From NCBI RefSeq assembly GCF_014879935.1, contig NZ_JACSRD010000129.1, positions 1 to 47,483 of the forward strand: DNA of 47,483 nucleotides, read 5' to 3'. Within the stretch, counting starts at the first letter, position 1. Each line of letters begins with the position of its first letter. This stretch comes from Prosthecobacter sp. (GTDB lineage Bacteria > Verrucomicrobiota > Verrucomicrobiia > Verrucomicrobiales > Verrucomicrobiaceae). Of the stretch, positions 23,890 through 32,063 are shown piece by piece. Under the pieces are notes generated by a model. That model was not told the origin of the DNA. It saw only the letters and a list, made by a program, of their open reading frames with translations, and did not search any database. Made by a program: the position numbers and the translations under genes.

Positions 23890-25319
23890 GTTCTGGCGGC
23901 AAAAATCAACATCGCCCTGGCACCCGGCCCGCTTTCAAGATTTGTCAGCTCCACGCTGCCGCCGTGCAACTCCGCGACCTCTTTGACGAAGCACAGGCCC
24001 AGACCGGTGCTCTTTTTGCCCGTGTCGGGACGCGGCAGCGAGTAGAAGCGCTCAAAGACACGTGCACGGGCATAATCAGGAATGCCAGGGCCACGATCTT
24101 CGATTTCGATGACCGCTTTCGAATCAAAGCGGTAGGCGCGAACGACGATGACGCTGCTCTTCGGCGCGAAGTCGATGGCGTTTTGGATGAGATTGCCCAC
24201 CGCGAGCTCGATGAGCCAGGAATCGCCCTCGATGACGAGATCCTCCGCGACCTCGCACTTCAAAGAAACCTCACGGGCCGCAGCCACCAACGCGTGATGA
24301 TCCCAGGCACGGTTGATCACCGCACCAAGATCCACCGGCTCACGCTTTTCGAGCTTCTTCTGTTTTTCGAGCGCGGCGAGGTGCAGCAGTCGTTCGAGCA
24401 GATCGCGGAGGCGACCGGCCTCGACGCGGATGTTTTGCAGGAAACGTGCACGTTTCGGTTCCGGCACATCGCCCTGAAGAATCTCGCTGGCGCCGAGAAT
24501 GGCGGCGACGGGGCTTTTCAGCTCATGCGTGAGGCTTTGGACGTAATGCTCGACGTATTCGCGGCCTTCGAGCGAATCCCGCATCGACTCGAGGGCTGAG
24601 GCGAGCGTCTTCATCTGATGACCGGGCATGTGGGGTGCGGTGGAGCGCTCGCCACGGCTCACCGCCAGCGCATGCTGCGCCAGCACGTCGAGCGGACGCG
24701 TGGCCCAGCGTGCAGCCAGGTAAATGCCGAGCAGCATGAGCACGACGGTGGTGATGATGGACAGCTTCAGCCAGCGCTCGGTTTCCCAAACGAAAGCCAG
24801 CACACCGCGTTGAGGTTTGGCGACGCTGATCATGCCGATCGTCCTGCCATCCTTCACAATCGGAGCGCCGACATACATGACAACCGACAGCGGATCGTAT
24901 TCGCTCGTGCGTGAGGAACGCGCCCCGTATTCGCCCACGAGCGTGAGATTCACGTCGCGATGATTCGAGATCGTGCCGATCTTTTCGATGCCAGAAGAGT
25001 CGAACAGGACTCGTCCCTGGGCATCAGTGACATAGACCTGCATGTCCACGCGGCGTTTGTTCAGGTTGTAGATGCGTGCGTTGAGCTGACGCTGCTGGGC
25101 GGCGCGGATGGCCTGCTCGACCTTCTGCGGATTGAGAACGCCGTCTTTGGCGTCCGCGCCGATGACTTCGGCCAGGATGTTCGCCACATCGACCATCGGC
25201 TCCTCGACGGCTTCAAAATATTGCCGCTCGACGCGGCGAACGAGCTGCGAAAACAGGACCGCCAGCCCGACGCTCGCCACGAGCGCAAAGCCGAGAAGAA
25301 AACGCGCGGTGAGGCTCAT
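23886..25319 (-). CDS. creC: Sensor histidine kinase CreC
   Basis: This 477-residue protein has a membrane helix at about 7-25, a periplasmic sensor region (~30-180) and a second helix (~185-205). A HAMP-like segment, a HisKA domain with H265 in SLTHELKSP and a HATPase domain (GNLIQNAID, DRGPGIPD, GLGLCFVKEV) follow. The stretch YVEHYVQSLTHELKSP followed by AAILGASEIL is characteristic of CreC. It should phosphorylate CreB, whose stop codon it overlaps by 4 bases. In enterobacteria CreBC responds to carbon/fermentation state and cell-wall stress. The stop codon lies inside the inverted-repeat element at 23716-23889, so the last codons may have been altered by its insertion. Confidence 0.9.
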   Translation of the reverse strand: MSLTARFLLGFALVASVGLAVLFSQLVRRVERQYFEAVEEPMVDVANILAEVIGADAKDGVLNPQKVEQAIRAAQQRQLNARIYNLNKRRVDMQVYVTDAQGRVLFDSSGIEKIGTISNHRDVNLTLVGEYGARSSRTSEYDPLSVVMYVGAPIVKDGRTIGMISVAKPQRGVLAFVWETERWLKLSIITTVVLMLLGIYLAARWATRPLDVLAQHALAVSRGERSTAPHMPGHQMKTLASALESMRDSLEGREYVEHYVQSLTHELKSPVAAILGASEILQGDVPEPKRARFLQNIRVEAGRLRDLLERLLHLAALEKQKKLEKREPVDLGAVINRAWDHHALVAAAREVSLKCEVAEDLVIEGDSWLIELAVGNLIQNAIDFAPKSSVIVVRAYRFDSKAVIEIEDRGPGIPDYARARVFERFYSLPRPDTGKKSTGLGLCFVKEVAELHGGSVELTNLESGPGARAMLIFAART

Positions 25320-26014
25320 GCGGAAGGCCAGGTTTCGAGCAGCGAGTAACCCATGCCGCGATGCGTGACGATGGGATCGATGCCCTCCCGCACGCCACGC
25401 ATGCGGGCCCGGAGGGTTTTGATGTGCGTGTCCACCGTGCGTTCCATGGAGGCATCCGGTTCCTCGGAGGCGTGGTCCATGAGCTGTTCGCGGGAAAAAA
25501 CTCGGCCTGGATGCGCGGCAAAGGCCTTCAGCATGCGAAACTCGTAGCGTGAGAGATTCAGCGCCGTGCCGAAGTAAACCGCCTGACAGCGCAGATCGTC
25601 GATCACGAGCGGGATGGAGGTATCGTGACCGTTTGGCGGCAGAGGGACCGAAGAAACACGCCGCAGGATGGCGCGGACGCGGGCCACGAGCTCACGCGGG
25701 CTGAAGGGCTTCACGACATAATCGTCTCCACCGATCTCCAGTCCCACCACACGGTCCACCTCGCTGGAACGTGCGGTGAGGAAGAGGATGGGCAGCGTGC
25801 GAGTTTTGCGCACCGCCTTGCAGACCTCGAATCCGGTCATGTCCGGCAAGCCGACATCGAGGATGATGAGATCGAAGGTTTGCGACTTCATCTGCTCCAG
25901 CGCATCGCGACCAGTGGTGGCGGTCGCGACGGCGAATCCGTCTGCTTCGAGGGCATAGACGACGTTTTCGCAGATGGAAGGCTCGTCTTCGACGATGAGA
26001 ATGCGTGAGGACAT
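25316..26014 (-). CDS. creB: Response regulator CreB (OmpR family)
   Basis: This 232-residue protein has an N-terminal receiver (D10/E11, phospho-acceptor D53 in IILDVGLPD, T80, K102 in YVVKPFSP). Its C-terminal winged helix has LSRYEFRMLKAFAAHPG, DTHIKTLRARM and THRGMGYSL. Length and domain order are those of OmpR/CreB regulators. It is followed directly by creC (ATGA overlap) and preceded, across a palindromic repeat, by creD. By family it binds DNA when phosphorylated and controls creD among others. Confidence 0.9.
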   Translation of the reverse strand: MSSRILIVEDEPSICENVVYALEADGFAVATATTGRDALEQMKSQTFDLIILDVGLPDMTGFEVCKAVRKTRTLPILFLTARSSEVDRVVGLEIGGDDYVVKPFSPRELVARVRAILRRVSSVPLPPNGHDTSIPLVIDDLRCQAVYFGTALNLSRYEFRMLKAFAAHPGRVFSREQLMDHASEEPDASMERTVDTHIKTLRARMRGVREGIDPIVTHRGMGYSLLETWPSA

Positions 26015-26037
26015 GTGTTCGGTCGAGTAAGTTTTTG

Positions 26038-26115
26038 AACCGCTAACGTGACGCTGACAAGACGCTAATTCAGAATCTCTTTGATTAGCGTCAAATCAGC
26101 GTCTCATCAGCGGTT
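26038..26115. repeat. Palindromic repeat, type aaccgctgat(n)agacgct, copy 2
   Basis: Arms 26038-26069 and 26084-26115 are 32-bp imperfect inverted repeats (about 25 of 32 pair). They share the repeated hexamers gacgct / agcgtc and the ends aaccgct / agcggtt with the element at 1261-1327. The element occupies most of the 113-bp gap between creD and creB. Confidence 0.7.
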
Positions 26116-26127
26116 AAGCTCAATGAT

Positions 26128-27312
26128 TCACGCCAGCCTCGGCGAAACCACGCCGAGCTTCTGGCTCCAGTCGATCTTTGCTGTGAGCGCCATCAAGACA
26201 CCGAGTGTGGCGATGCCGCCGAGCGTCAGCGTGAGACCGGTGAGGCCCTTGAAGAAGAAGCTGTAGCTGAAGAGCACCATGTAGGCCGTCTGGGAGACGA
26301 CCGCGACTCCGAAGAGGAAATGGCCTGCGGCGGCCCGGATGTAGCCGCAGACCAAGGCCAGCGAGCAGGCGGCGGCGATCACGAAGCTGAGATGCACGGG
26401 CACAACATCGAGCATGTAGGAGAAGAGCAGCGGAAAGGCGAAGAATCCGGCGGCGAGGAAGAAGTAATTCACCGGATGCAGCGAGACGCCGCGCGAGATG
26501 GCGGTGATGATGATCACTCCAAAGAAGAGCAGCAGCGACAGCGGCGCGTAGAACGCGATCTGCGCGGCCACAGGCCCGGCATTCAGCTCACGGGGCATCT
26601 CCATGGCGATGCCAGGAGCGGAAATGGCGTCCTCATATTTCCAGACGAGCTGCATGCCTTTGTCCGCCTCCTTGCGATCTGTGGGAGAGCTGACGGGGAA
26701 GTTCACATCGGTGAAGTCAGTGCTCATGGTGAGCGTGAAGTCGCGGATGCGACTGGTGTCGGCGAAGGCGTAGCGCCATTCGTCCATGCCACGGCATTCG
26801 TAGCTCACGGTCACGGGAATGCTCTCCCCAGGGGCGAGTTGGACGCTGTCCGTGATCACGCCCTGCTCGGGAGCGGCGACGGAGCGTCGGGCTTTCTCGC
26901 CTTCACCGAGCGTGAAGTTGATCTTGTCCAGCATCGTGTTTCCGGCAGGAAGATCGAAGTCGATGGCCAGCGTCTGCGTGATGGCGGTGTTGTTGGTGAA
27001 GGTGTAGCCGCCTTCAAACTGCACGCCGTAGGTGCGGTGCCACAGAAGGCCCATTTTGACCGGCTGATAGGCCAGCTTCACTTTCACATCGCTCTTCGCG
27101 GGCTGGAGCACCACCTTTGAGCCACTCGACGAGGTGTAGCGAGCCACGGGATGCTTTTGCAAAAGCGGCGGCCCCCAGCGCCCGCTGACGCTGTCGCCGG
27201 TCTGATACGAGACGTGGTTGGTGCGATGCACGATGACGCCGCCCAGAAACCACCAGGCAATGCTGGTGCAGAGGAAGATGAGCGAGATGACGATGAGGTG
27301 GGAGAGTTTCAT
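26128..27312 (-). CDS. creD: Inner membrane protein CreD
   Basis: This 394-residue protein has one N-terminal membrane helix (LIVISLIFLCTSIAWWFLGG). A large periplasmic beta-rich region (~40-255) with QFEGGYTFTN and a C-terminal bundle of hydrophobic helices follow, including NYFFLAAGFFAFPLLFSYML and a last helix ending LMALTAKIDW, the usual CreD finish. CreD is the main output of CreBC in proteobacteria and affects beta-lactam and colicin tolerance; its biochemical function is not known. The ATG at 27312 is used; a TTG three codons upstream is open but falls in the heptanucleotide repeat. A secreted protein of unknown function lies immediately upstream. Confidence 0.85.
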   Translation of the reverse strand: MKLSHLIVISLIFLCTSIAWWFLGGVIVHRTNHVSYQTGDSVSGRWGPPLLQKHPVARYTSSSGSKVVLQPAKSDVKVKLAYQPVKMGLLWHRTYGVQFEGGYTFTNNTAITQTLAIDFDLPAGNTMLDKINFTLGEGEKARRSVAAPEQGVITDSVQLAPGESIPVTVSYECRGMDEWRYAFADTSRIRDFTLTMSTDFTDVNFPVSSPTDRKEADKGMQLVWKYEDAISAPGIAMEMPRELNAGPVAAQIAFYAPLSLLLFFGVIIITAISRGVSLHPVNYFFLAAGFFAFPLLFSYMLDVVPVHLSFVIAAACSLALVCGYIRAAAGHFLFGVAVVSQTAYMVLFSYSFFFKGLTGLTLTLGGIATLGVLMALTAKIDWSQKLGVVSPRLA

Positions 27313-27314
27313 AA

Positions 27315-27342
27315 GTTCCAAGTTTCAGGTTTAAAGTTTCAA
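27315..27342 (-). repeat. Heptanucleotide tandem repeat (ttgaaac)4, inverted copy
   Basis: Read on the minus strand the four units are ttgaaac, tttaaac, ctgaaac, ttggaac. Same unit and unit number as the array at 12299-12326. It ends 2 bases before the creD ATG, so it occupies the place where a ribosome-binding site would be expected. Confidence 0.8.
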
Positions 27343-27349
27343 GTTGAGG

Positions 27350-28498
27350 TCAGTTGGAGGTGCGTTTGCGGTAGGTGATGCGGGCCTGGGGTTGTTGATC
27401 GCGGCAGAGGGATTTCCGCAGGTGAAGGCCGGGGGACGTGGCCTTGTCGGCGATGGGATCGACGTTCCCCGCGAAGCTGAGGTCGTAGGCGGCGGGGAGC
27501 TGCACATTCCAGTCGATCTGCTTCGCAAAGAACGGCGTCTGTGGCAGCGCCAGGTCGAGTTCTCCTTCGGCAGCTTGCAAAGCGGCGAGCGTGGCGGTGA
27601 AGGAGAGTTTGACCTCCGATTCGGCTCCGTCGGTCGCAGGATCGTCGAGGGGGATCTCCACGCGACCGGCGTCATTGACGACGGGGCGCACCGGATCGCC
27701 GTTGACGTGACATTGGAGGAGTTTCGCAGCCTCCGGGAGCTGCAACGCGAGTTTCACCGGATGGTCATGGCGCACCGTGATCGTGCCTTCGGTGAGCACG
27801 GAGCCATCACGCACGACTTGCGTGGTGTAAGTAGCGAGACTGACGATGGCGTCGTCTGTGAGGCCGGAAGCTGCAACTGGGGCCGATTTGCGGGCATCAA
27901 CGAGTGACAGGACGATTTCACCACCCGCCGCAGGCAGCGCCATGAAGCCGGGTCTGGCGAGGGTTTTCACCTCCGAGCCGATTTGGAGACGCAGCACCTG
28001 ATTCTCGGCCAATTCTTTCACCTCCAATGCCGCCACCGGAGATGCAGCGAGATGCAGCACGGTCCCCTGCCCTTCGGGTGAAAGCGAAAAAGTCAGCTTC
28101 ACCGACTGCGGGCCGGCTTTGTCGGTGACAAGGCAGAGATGATCGCCGCTGACGATGATGCGGGCATCCTTGGGCTCGACGGCGATCACGCTGGAAGCCG
28201 CTCCCGTGAGAGGAATCGACTGCCAGCCGTCCTCAATGCTCTCCACCTGCATCTCGGCGGTGATCGTTCCCGATTTCGGATCGAGCTGATAATGACTCGC
28301 AAGCAAGGCCGCCCCGACCGGTGCCTTCGATTTGGCGCTGGAGGGCACTTCCTTTGGCAAAGTGGCCGCGACGAGGCGTTTCAGTTCGCCGTAGGTGATG
28401 CGCACCTCGCTGTCATCGAGCGTGGCAGCGGTGACGCGGGCGGGTGTTTGAGCCGTGAGGGTCACGGCTCCGAGCAGGAGGATGAGGAGTGCTTTCAT
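27350..28498 (-). CDS. Secreted protein of unknown function upstream of creD
   Basis: This 382-residue protein starts with a signal peptide (MKALLILLLGAVTLTAQTPA). The rest has an alternating hydrophobic/charged beta-strand pattern with few helices and no cysteine pair or catalytic motif that I recognise. Short strand-like runs such as YQLDPKSGTITAEMQVESI and VKLTFSLSPEGQGTVLHLA suggest one or more beta-sandwich domains. The creD gene starts 37 bases downstream on the same strand, which suggests a shared transcript and a periplasmic job linked to the Cre response. This link is inference from position only. Confidence 0.7.
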   Translation of the reverse strand: MKALLILLLGAVTLTAQTPARVTAATLDDSEVRITYGELKRLVAATLPKEVPSSAKSKAPVGAALLASHYQLDPKSGTITAEMQVESIEDGWQSIPLTGAASSVIAVEPKDARIIVSGDHLCLVTDKAGPQSVKLTFSLSPEGQGTVLHLAASPVAALEVKELAENQVLRLQIGSEVKTLARPGFMALPAAGGEIVLSLVDARKSAPVAASGLTDDAIVSLATYTTQVVRDGSVLTEGTITVRHDHPVKLALQLPEAAKLLQCHVNGDPVRPVVNDAGRVEIPLDDPATDGAESEVKLSFTATLAALQAAEGELDLALPQTPFFAKQIDWNVQLPAAYDLSFAGNVDPIADKATSPGLHLRKSLCRDQQPQARITYRKRTSN

Positions 28499-28810
28499 CG
28501 CCCGCCATGCTCAAGAGCGGCGTGAAACCTTGATGAAGCGGGGATGAATTGGCCGTGAAAAGGGATTTCACGAGGCGGGAACGGCAGAAATGGCATCGGA
28601 ACCCGTTGAAGGCGCTGCTGGTGACCGCGTTCCCTGGCGGAGCGCTGGGTTTGCTTCACGGTGGCCTGCGACAAACCCAGGGCGGCGCTCGCCAAGGCTC
28701 GCTTGCCCTGGGCTGTGTTACGCAAGCCCCTTGGGTGCTTTTCTGGGAGAAGAAAGGGATTGAAGCACATCCGGAACACGCCCCCTCAGTTGCGGCGCAA
28801 CTGAGCTACT
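28499..28810. other. Gene-free interval with palindromic segments
   Basis: No open frame here looks like a gene; the two longest have low-complexity translations and no start context. It contains ctgggtttg / caaacccag (around 28646-28682), cccagggc / gccctggg (around 28676-28712) and the hairpin at 28785-28805. The promoter for the minus-strand genes ending at creC should lie at its left edge, but I could not place -35/-10 boxes. Confidence 0.5.
28785..28805 (-). terminator. Hairpin after the cbb3 oxidase operon
   Basis: A 9-bp perfect stem (ctcagttgc / gcaactgag) with a 3-base loop starts 6 bases after the last gene of the operon (stop at 28811). No T-run follows on the minus strand, so it may be a weak terminator or an mRNA 3'-end stabiliser. 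Confidence 0.45.
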
Positions 28811-29509
28811 TTACAAAGCCGCGTGGCAGCAGCTCGGGATGGCGTCGCTGCTGAAGTCGAGGGTGCCGCGAAGGCGCCAGGCCATGACGAGGGCGGCAGT
28901 GAAAGCGAGGCCGCGCTGGATTTTGCGCATGGTCTGCGGCTGAACTTTGCCGCTGATGAGGTGGAGCTGTGTCTGCGCCAGCCAGAGCAACGGGAGGGTA
29001 CCCAAACCGAAGGCGAAGGCAAACTCGCCGCCCTTGATAGCGGAGCCGTTTGCCATGGCGAGGGCGAACATGAGGTAGAGCGGACCGCAAGGCAGCAGCG
29101 GTGTGGCAAAACCCAGCAAGCCGGCACGTGCGGCGCTGTGCAGGCGGAAAGCAGCGGTTTGGATGCGGCGCACACCGGCACGGAGGAACTGCGGCTTTGG
29201 CAGGTAGGTCTCCAACCCCATGCCGACGATGGCGAAGGCGATCACGAGCATCCACGGCAGCACGATGCCGGCGCCGTGCTGGAAGAACTTCAGGGGCATG
29301 ACGCCGATCATTCCGGCGAGCGTCCCGACCAGCGCATACGAGACGAGGCGGCCCAGGTGATAGAGCCCGGTGTCACGCATGAAACCGGAGGCTCCCGGCT
29401 TCGCTGACACCGCCCAGGAGCACGAAAGCGGCCCGCACATGCCCACACAGTGGACACTGGTGACGAGTCCGGCCAGAAAGGCGGCCGCACTGGTGTCAAT
29501 GGCCTGCAT
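28811..29509 (-). CDS. SafE/DsbD_2-type membrane protein of the cbb3 operon
   Basis: This 232-residue polytopic membrane protein starts MQAIDTSAAAFLAGLVTSVH followed by CVGMCGPLSC, the two-cysteine signature of the sulfite-exporter TauE/SafE-like (DsbD_2) family. A second motif, FATPLLPCGPLYLMFALAMA, is at about 140-160. Relatives in cco operons are thought to help with copper or thiol handling during oxidase assembly; that role is inferred here. The start overlaps the end of the 51-residue membrane protein gene by 14 bases. An extension to 29548 (MRRRRFRSS) is open but less likely. Confidence 0.82.
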   Translation of the reverse strand: MQAIDTSAAAFLAGLVTSVHCVGMCGPLSCSWAVSAKPGASGFMRDTGLYHLGRLVSYALVGTLAGMIGVMPLKFFQHGAGIVLPWMLVIAFAIVGMGLETYLPKPQFLRAGVRRIQTAAFRLHSAARAGLLGFATPLLPCGPLYLMFALAMANGSAIKGGEFAFAFGLGTLPLLWLAQTQLHLISGKVQPQTMRKIQRGLAFTAALVMAWRLRGTLDFSSDAIPSCCHAAL

Positions 29510-29651
29510 GAACGGTGCGGGTGACGAGCGGAATCTCCTGCGGCGCATTCTTGACCGCCAGGGTGATGAAGAACACCCACCACGCGACGAATCCGGTGAA
29601 AGCCACGGCGACGAAAAGCCAGGGACGGACGGAGAGGAACTTGGGGATCAT
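29496..29651 (-). CDS. 51-residue membrane protein in the CcoH/FixH position
   Basis: This small protein has one membrane helix (LFVAVAFTGFVAWWVFFITL) preceded by MIPKFLSVRP and followed by a short tail ending TRTVHAGH. It lies between ccoG and the SafE-like gene, where other operons carry ccoH/fixH, and its helix resembles the N-terminal anchor of FixH. The periplasmic FixH domain (~100 residues) is missing. It could be a minimal CcoH or an unrelated oxidase assembly peptide. ATG at 29651 is used; it overlaps the next gene by 14 bases. Confidence 0.6.
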   Translation of the reverse strand: MIPKFLSVRPWLFVAVAFTGFVAWWVFFITLAVKNAPQEIPLVTRTVHAGH

Positions 29652-29700
29652 GGGGCGCGTTGGGGTTTGAGGAAAAAGCACGGGATTCCTCCCGCAGGAT

Positions 29701-31134
29701 TCAGTGGATGAAGTCTTTGACGTCGAGGGACGAAGCGGGGCCGGTCTGCACGTTCGGGCCGAGGTATTCCATGACGCGCGTCTCCATGCTGTCGCCGCGC
29801 GCTGCGTCGGACACCTTCACGCGGAACTTGATGGGGCGCTTGTAGTCGGCCTGGGGCAGCGTGACGACGAGTGTCTTCAACTCCTCAGCCATGGGTTTGA
29901 GAGTGAGCGTCTGATCCTCGCCGATGACCTGGAGCGAAGGCGGAACCTCACCGATGAGCTCGATCGTGTAGGTGGAGCTGTCATTGCGTTTGTTGATGAC
30001 GCGGAGCTGGAACTGGTTCCTGATGATGCCGTTGTCCACGTAGAAGGACGCGCCGCCCATGCGCACGACACTGGCGCGCAGCGGCGAGATCCGGGTGGTG
30101 GCGATGCTGAAGGCAACCATGCCGACGAGAAGAACGCAGGCGTAGAATATGGTTCGCGGGCGGATGAGGCGCGTCCTGCCCCCGTTGAGGCCGGTGTAGG
30201 AGTCGTAGCGCACGAGTCCCTTCGGACGGCCGAGCTTGGCCATGATGTCATCGCAGGCATCGACGCAGGCGGCACAGCCGATGCACTCGAGCTGCAGTCC
30301 GTTGCGGATGTCGATGCCGGTGGGGCAGACCTGGACGCAGCGGCGGCAGTCCACGCAGTCGCCCGCAGGTTTTTCGACGGTGGCCTTGCCACGCGGCTCA
30401 CCGCGCTTTTTGTCGTAACCGATCACGACGGAGTTGTCGTCGGTCAGCGCCGACTGGAGGCGGCCGTAGGGACAGAGAATGATGCAGAACTGCTCACGGA
30501 ACCAACTGAAGGAGCCATAGAGCGCGGCGGTGAGAAACACGACGACACCGAAGGCCTTCGCATGCTGCGCAGGCGAATGGTGCATCATCTCGTACAGCGC
30601 CTTGATGGAGACGAAGTAACTGAGGAAGACGTGGGCGATGGCGGCCGAGATGGCGATGAAGATTGCGTGCTTGAAGACACGACGGGCGATCTTTTGAGCG
30701 GTCCACGGCGCATCCTCCAGGCGGCGGCGGTTCGGGCCATCACCATCGATCCAGCGCTCCACCCGGCGATAGACCTGCTCCATGAACACGCTGTAGGGAC
30801 AGGTCCAGCCGCACCAGATGCGGCCGAAGAGCGAGGTGACGTAGAAGAGCGAGAAGGCCAGCCCTGTGACGAGAAAGAAGCCGATCCAGAGGTCCTGCGT
30901 GGCGAGCGTCAGGCCGAAAAAGTGGAAACGGCGTTCCTGCACGTCCAAAAAGACAGCAGGAAAGCCGTTCACCGGAATCCACGGCAGTCCCACATAGATG
31001 GCCAGCAGCACCAGCGCGACCACGCGCCTCCAGAAGGTGAAGGGTCCACGGACATCCGCCGGATGGACGAATTTGCGTGAACCATCAGCATTGATTGTGG
31101 AGAGGGACTCGAGTGTGGGGGTGGATGGTTTCAT
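29701..31134 (-). CDS. ccoG: Cytochrome c oxidase accessory protein CcoG (FixG/RdxA)
   Basis: This 477-residue protein has membrane helices at about 38-58, 85-105, 160-180, 200-220 and 335-355. A ferredoxin-like region with two 4Fe-4S cluster motifs lies between them: C260-x2-C263-x2-C266-x3-C270-P and C284-x2-C287-x2-C290-x3-C294. A C-terminal immunoglobulin-like periplasmic domain is at ~375-470. WCGWTCPYSVFMEQVYR is a CcoG hallmark. CcoG is needed for cbb3 oxidase maturation and has been linked to copper reduction. It lies 42 bases downstream of ccoP within the operon. Confidence 0.95.
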   Translation of the reverse strand: MKPSTPTLESLSTINADGSRKFVHPADVRGPFTFWRRVVALVLLAIYVGLPWIPVNGFPAVFLDVQERRFHFFGLTLATQDLWIGFFLVTGLAFSLFYVTSLFGRIWCGWTCPYSVFMEQVYRRVERWIDGDGPNRRRLEDAPWTAQKIARRVFKHAIFIAISAAIAHVFLSYFVSIKALYEMMHHSPAQHAKAFGVVVFLTAALYGSFSWFREQFCIILCPYGRLQSALTDDNSVVIGYDKKRGEPRGKATVEKPAGDCVDCRRCVQVCPTGIDIRNGLQLECIGCAACVDACDDIMAKLGRPKGLVRYDSYTGLNGGRTRLIRPRTIFYACVLLVGMVAFSIATTRISPLRASVVRMGGASFYVDNGIIRNQFQLRVINKRNDSSTYTIELIGEVPPSLQVIGEDQTLTLKPMAEELKTLVVTLPQADYKRPIKFRVKVSDAARGDSMETRVMEYLGPNVQTGPASSLDVKDFIH

Positions 31135-31176
31135 TTGGTTGCCTGGCGCGACAGGCGGTGTGGACTGAGGCGGAGT

Positions 31177-31860
31177 TTAGTTTTGAGCAGATGCAGGTGC
31201 CGGGGCAGGAACGGCGGGAGCAGGAGCAGGAGCAGCGGGAGCAGCGGTGGCAGGAGCAGCAGTCGCCGCACCCGCTTTCAGAGGGGAGTCCGCAGCGAGT
31301 GTGACGGGTTCGCCCTTCTGATGCTTGCTGAGCACGAAGGCGACGACTTCGACCACGCGGTTGAGACCGAGCTGCGGCTCCCACGGCGGCATGCCCTTGG
31401 TGAGATCAGGAGCGCCTTTGCGGACGATGTTGAGCATCTGCAGCGGATTTCCACCGTGCTTCCACTCGGTGTCGTTGAGCGGAAGGCCCGGCAGCTTGGC
31501 TCCGGCGATCTTCGCCGAAAGGTCGGGCGCATGGCAGGCCACACAGGTCGCGGCAAAGGTGGCGGCGCCAGCGGCGACGACCTTCTCGTCCTTGGACATT
31601 TCCCAGAGCTTGTCGTCGGAGATCTTCTCCATCTCTTTCATCTGCACGTTCTTCACGTTGGCGATGGCATTCTCGACCTTGGCGATGTCGGAGTCGCCGA
31701 GGCGGAGCTGGTAGTAGGCCACCCAGGCGATGACAAACCACACGATGGTGATGTACCAGGTGAAGAGCCACCAGTTGGGCAGTTTTTGATCGTACTCCTG
31801 GATGCCGTCATAGACGTGATCGCGGAGGACGGGGCCGTTGTTGGGAGATTCGGGTTTCAT
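31177..31860 (-). CDS. ccoP: cbb3 oxidase subunit CcoP, mono-haem
   Basis: This 227-residue protein has the N-terminal DHVYDGIQEYDQKLPNWW segment and one membrane helix (LFTWYITIVWFVIAWVAYYQ), then a single cytochrome c domain with CVACH at 106-110 and a distal MPPWEP methionine motif near 160. Typical CcoP carries two haem c domains; here only one is present. After ~190 the protein becomes an alanine/proline-rich tail (TAAPAAPAPAPAVPAPAPAS). It transfers electrons from soluble cytochrome c to CcoO/CcoN. The ATG at 31860 is chosen because it precedes the family-typical N-terminus; it is 28 bases after ccoQ. Confidence 0.93.
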   Translation of the reverse strand: MKPESPNNGPVLRDHVYDGIQEYDQKLPNWWLFTWYITIVWFVIAWVAYYQLRLGDSDIAKVENAIANVKNVQMKEMEKISDDKLWEMSKDEKVVAAGAATFAATCVACHAPDLSAKIAGAKLPGLPLNDTEWKHGGNPLQMLNIVRKGAPDLTKGMPPWEPQLGLNRVVEVVAFVLSKHQKGEPVTLAADSPLKAGAATAAPATAAPAAPAPAPAVPAPAPASAQN

Positions 31861-31888
31861 GGGTTCAATCGAGGTGAGAAAAGTCAGG

Positions 31889-32044
31889 TCAGTCGTCCAA
31901 AGGCATGCGGGAGAGCCTGTCTGCGCGCTCCTTGCGGAGGGAGAGCGCACGCACGAGGAAGGTGAAGAAGACGAGCGCGGTGACGGCGAAGGCGACGTAG
32001 GGCACCCAGTCGAGGGCGGAGTCGTAAATCAGGCGTTTGTACAT
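31889..32044 (-). CDS. ccoQ: cbb3 oxidase small subunit CcoQ (FixQ)
   Basis: This 51-residue protein reads MYKRLIYDSALDWVPYVAFA, then AVTALVFFTFLVRALSLRKE, and ends DRLSRMPLDD. One membrane helix followed by a charged cytoplasmic tail, together with the position between ccoNO and ccoP, identifies it as CcoQ, which stabilises the core complex in other bacteria. It begins 19 bases after the ccoNO stop. It is below the size threshold of many gene finders. Confidence 0.88.
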   Translation of the reverse strand: MYKRLIYDSALDWVPYVAFAVTALVFFTFLVRALSLRKERADRLSRMPLDD

Positions 32045-32063
32045 GGCGTCGTGAGGTCAGGGG

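Noticed and set aside
28549-28854. Plus-strand frame of 101 codons between the cre and cco clusters
   Set aside because: Arg/Gly/Leu-rich translation, no start context, overlaps palindromic segments and the end of the SafE-like gene.
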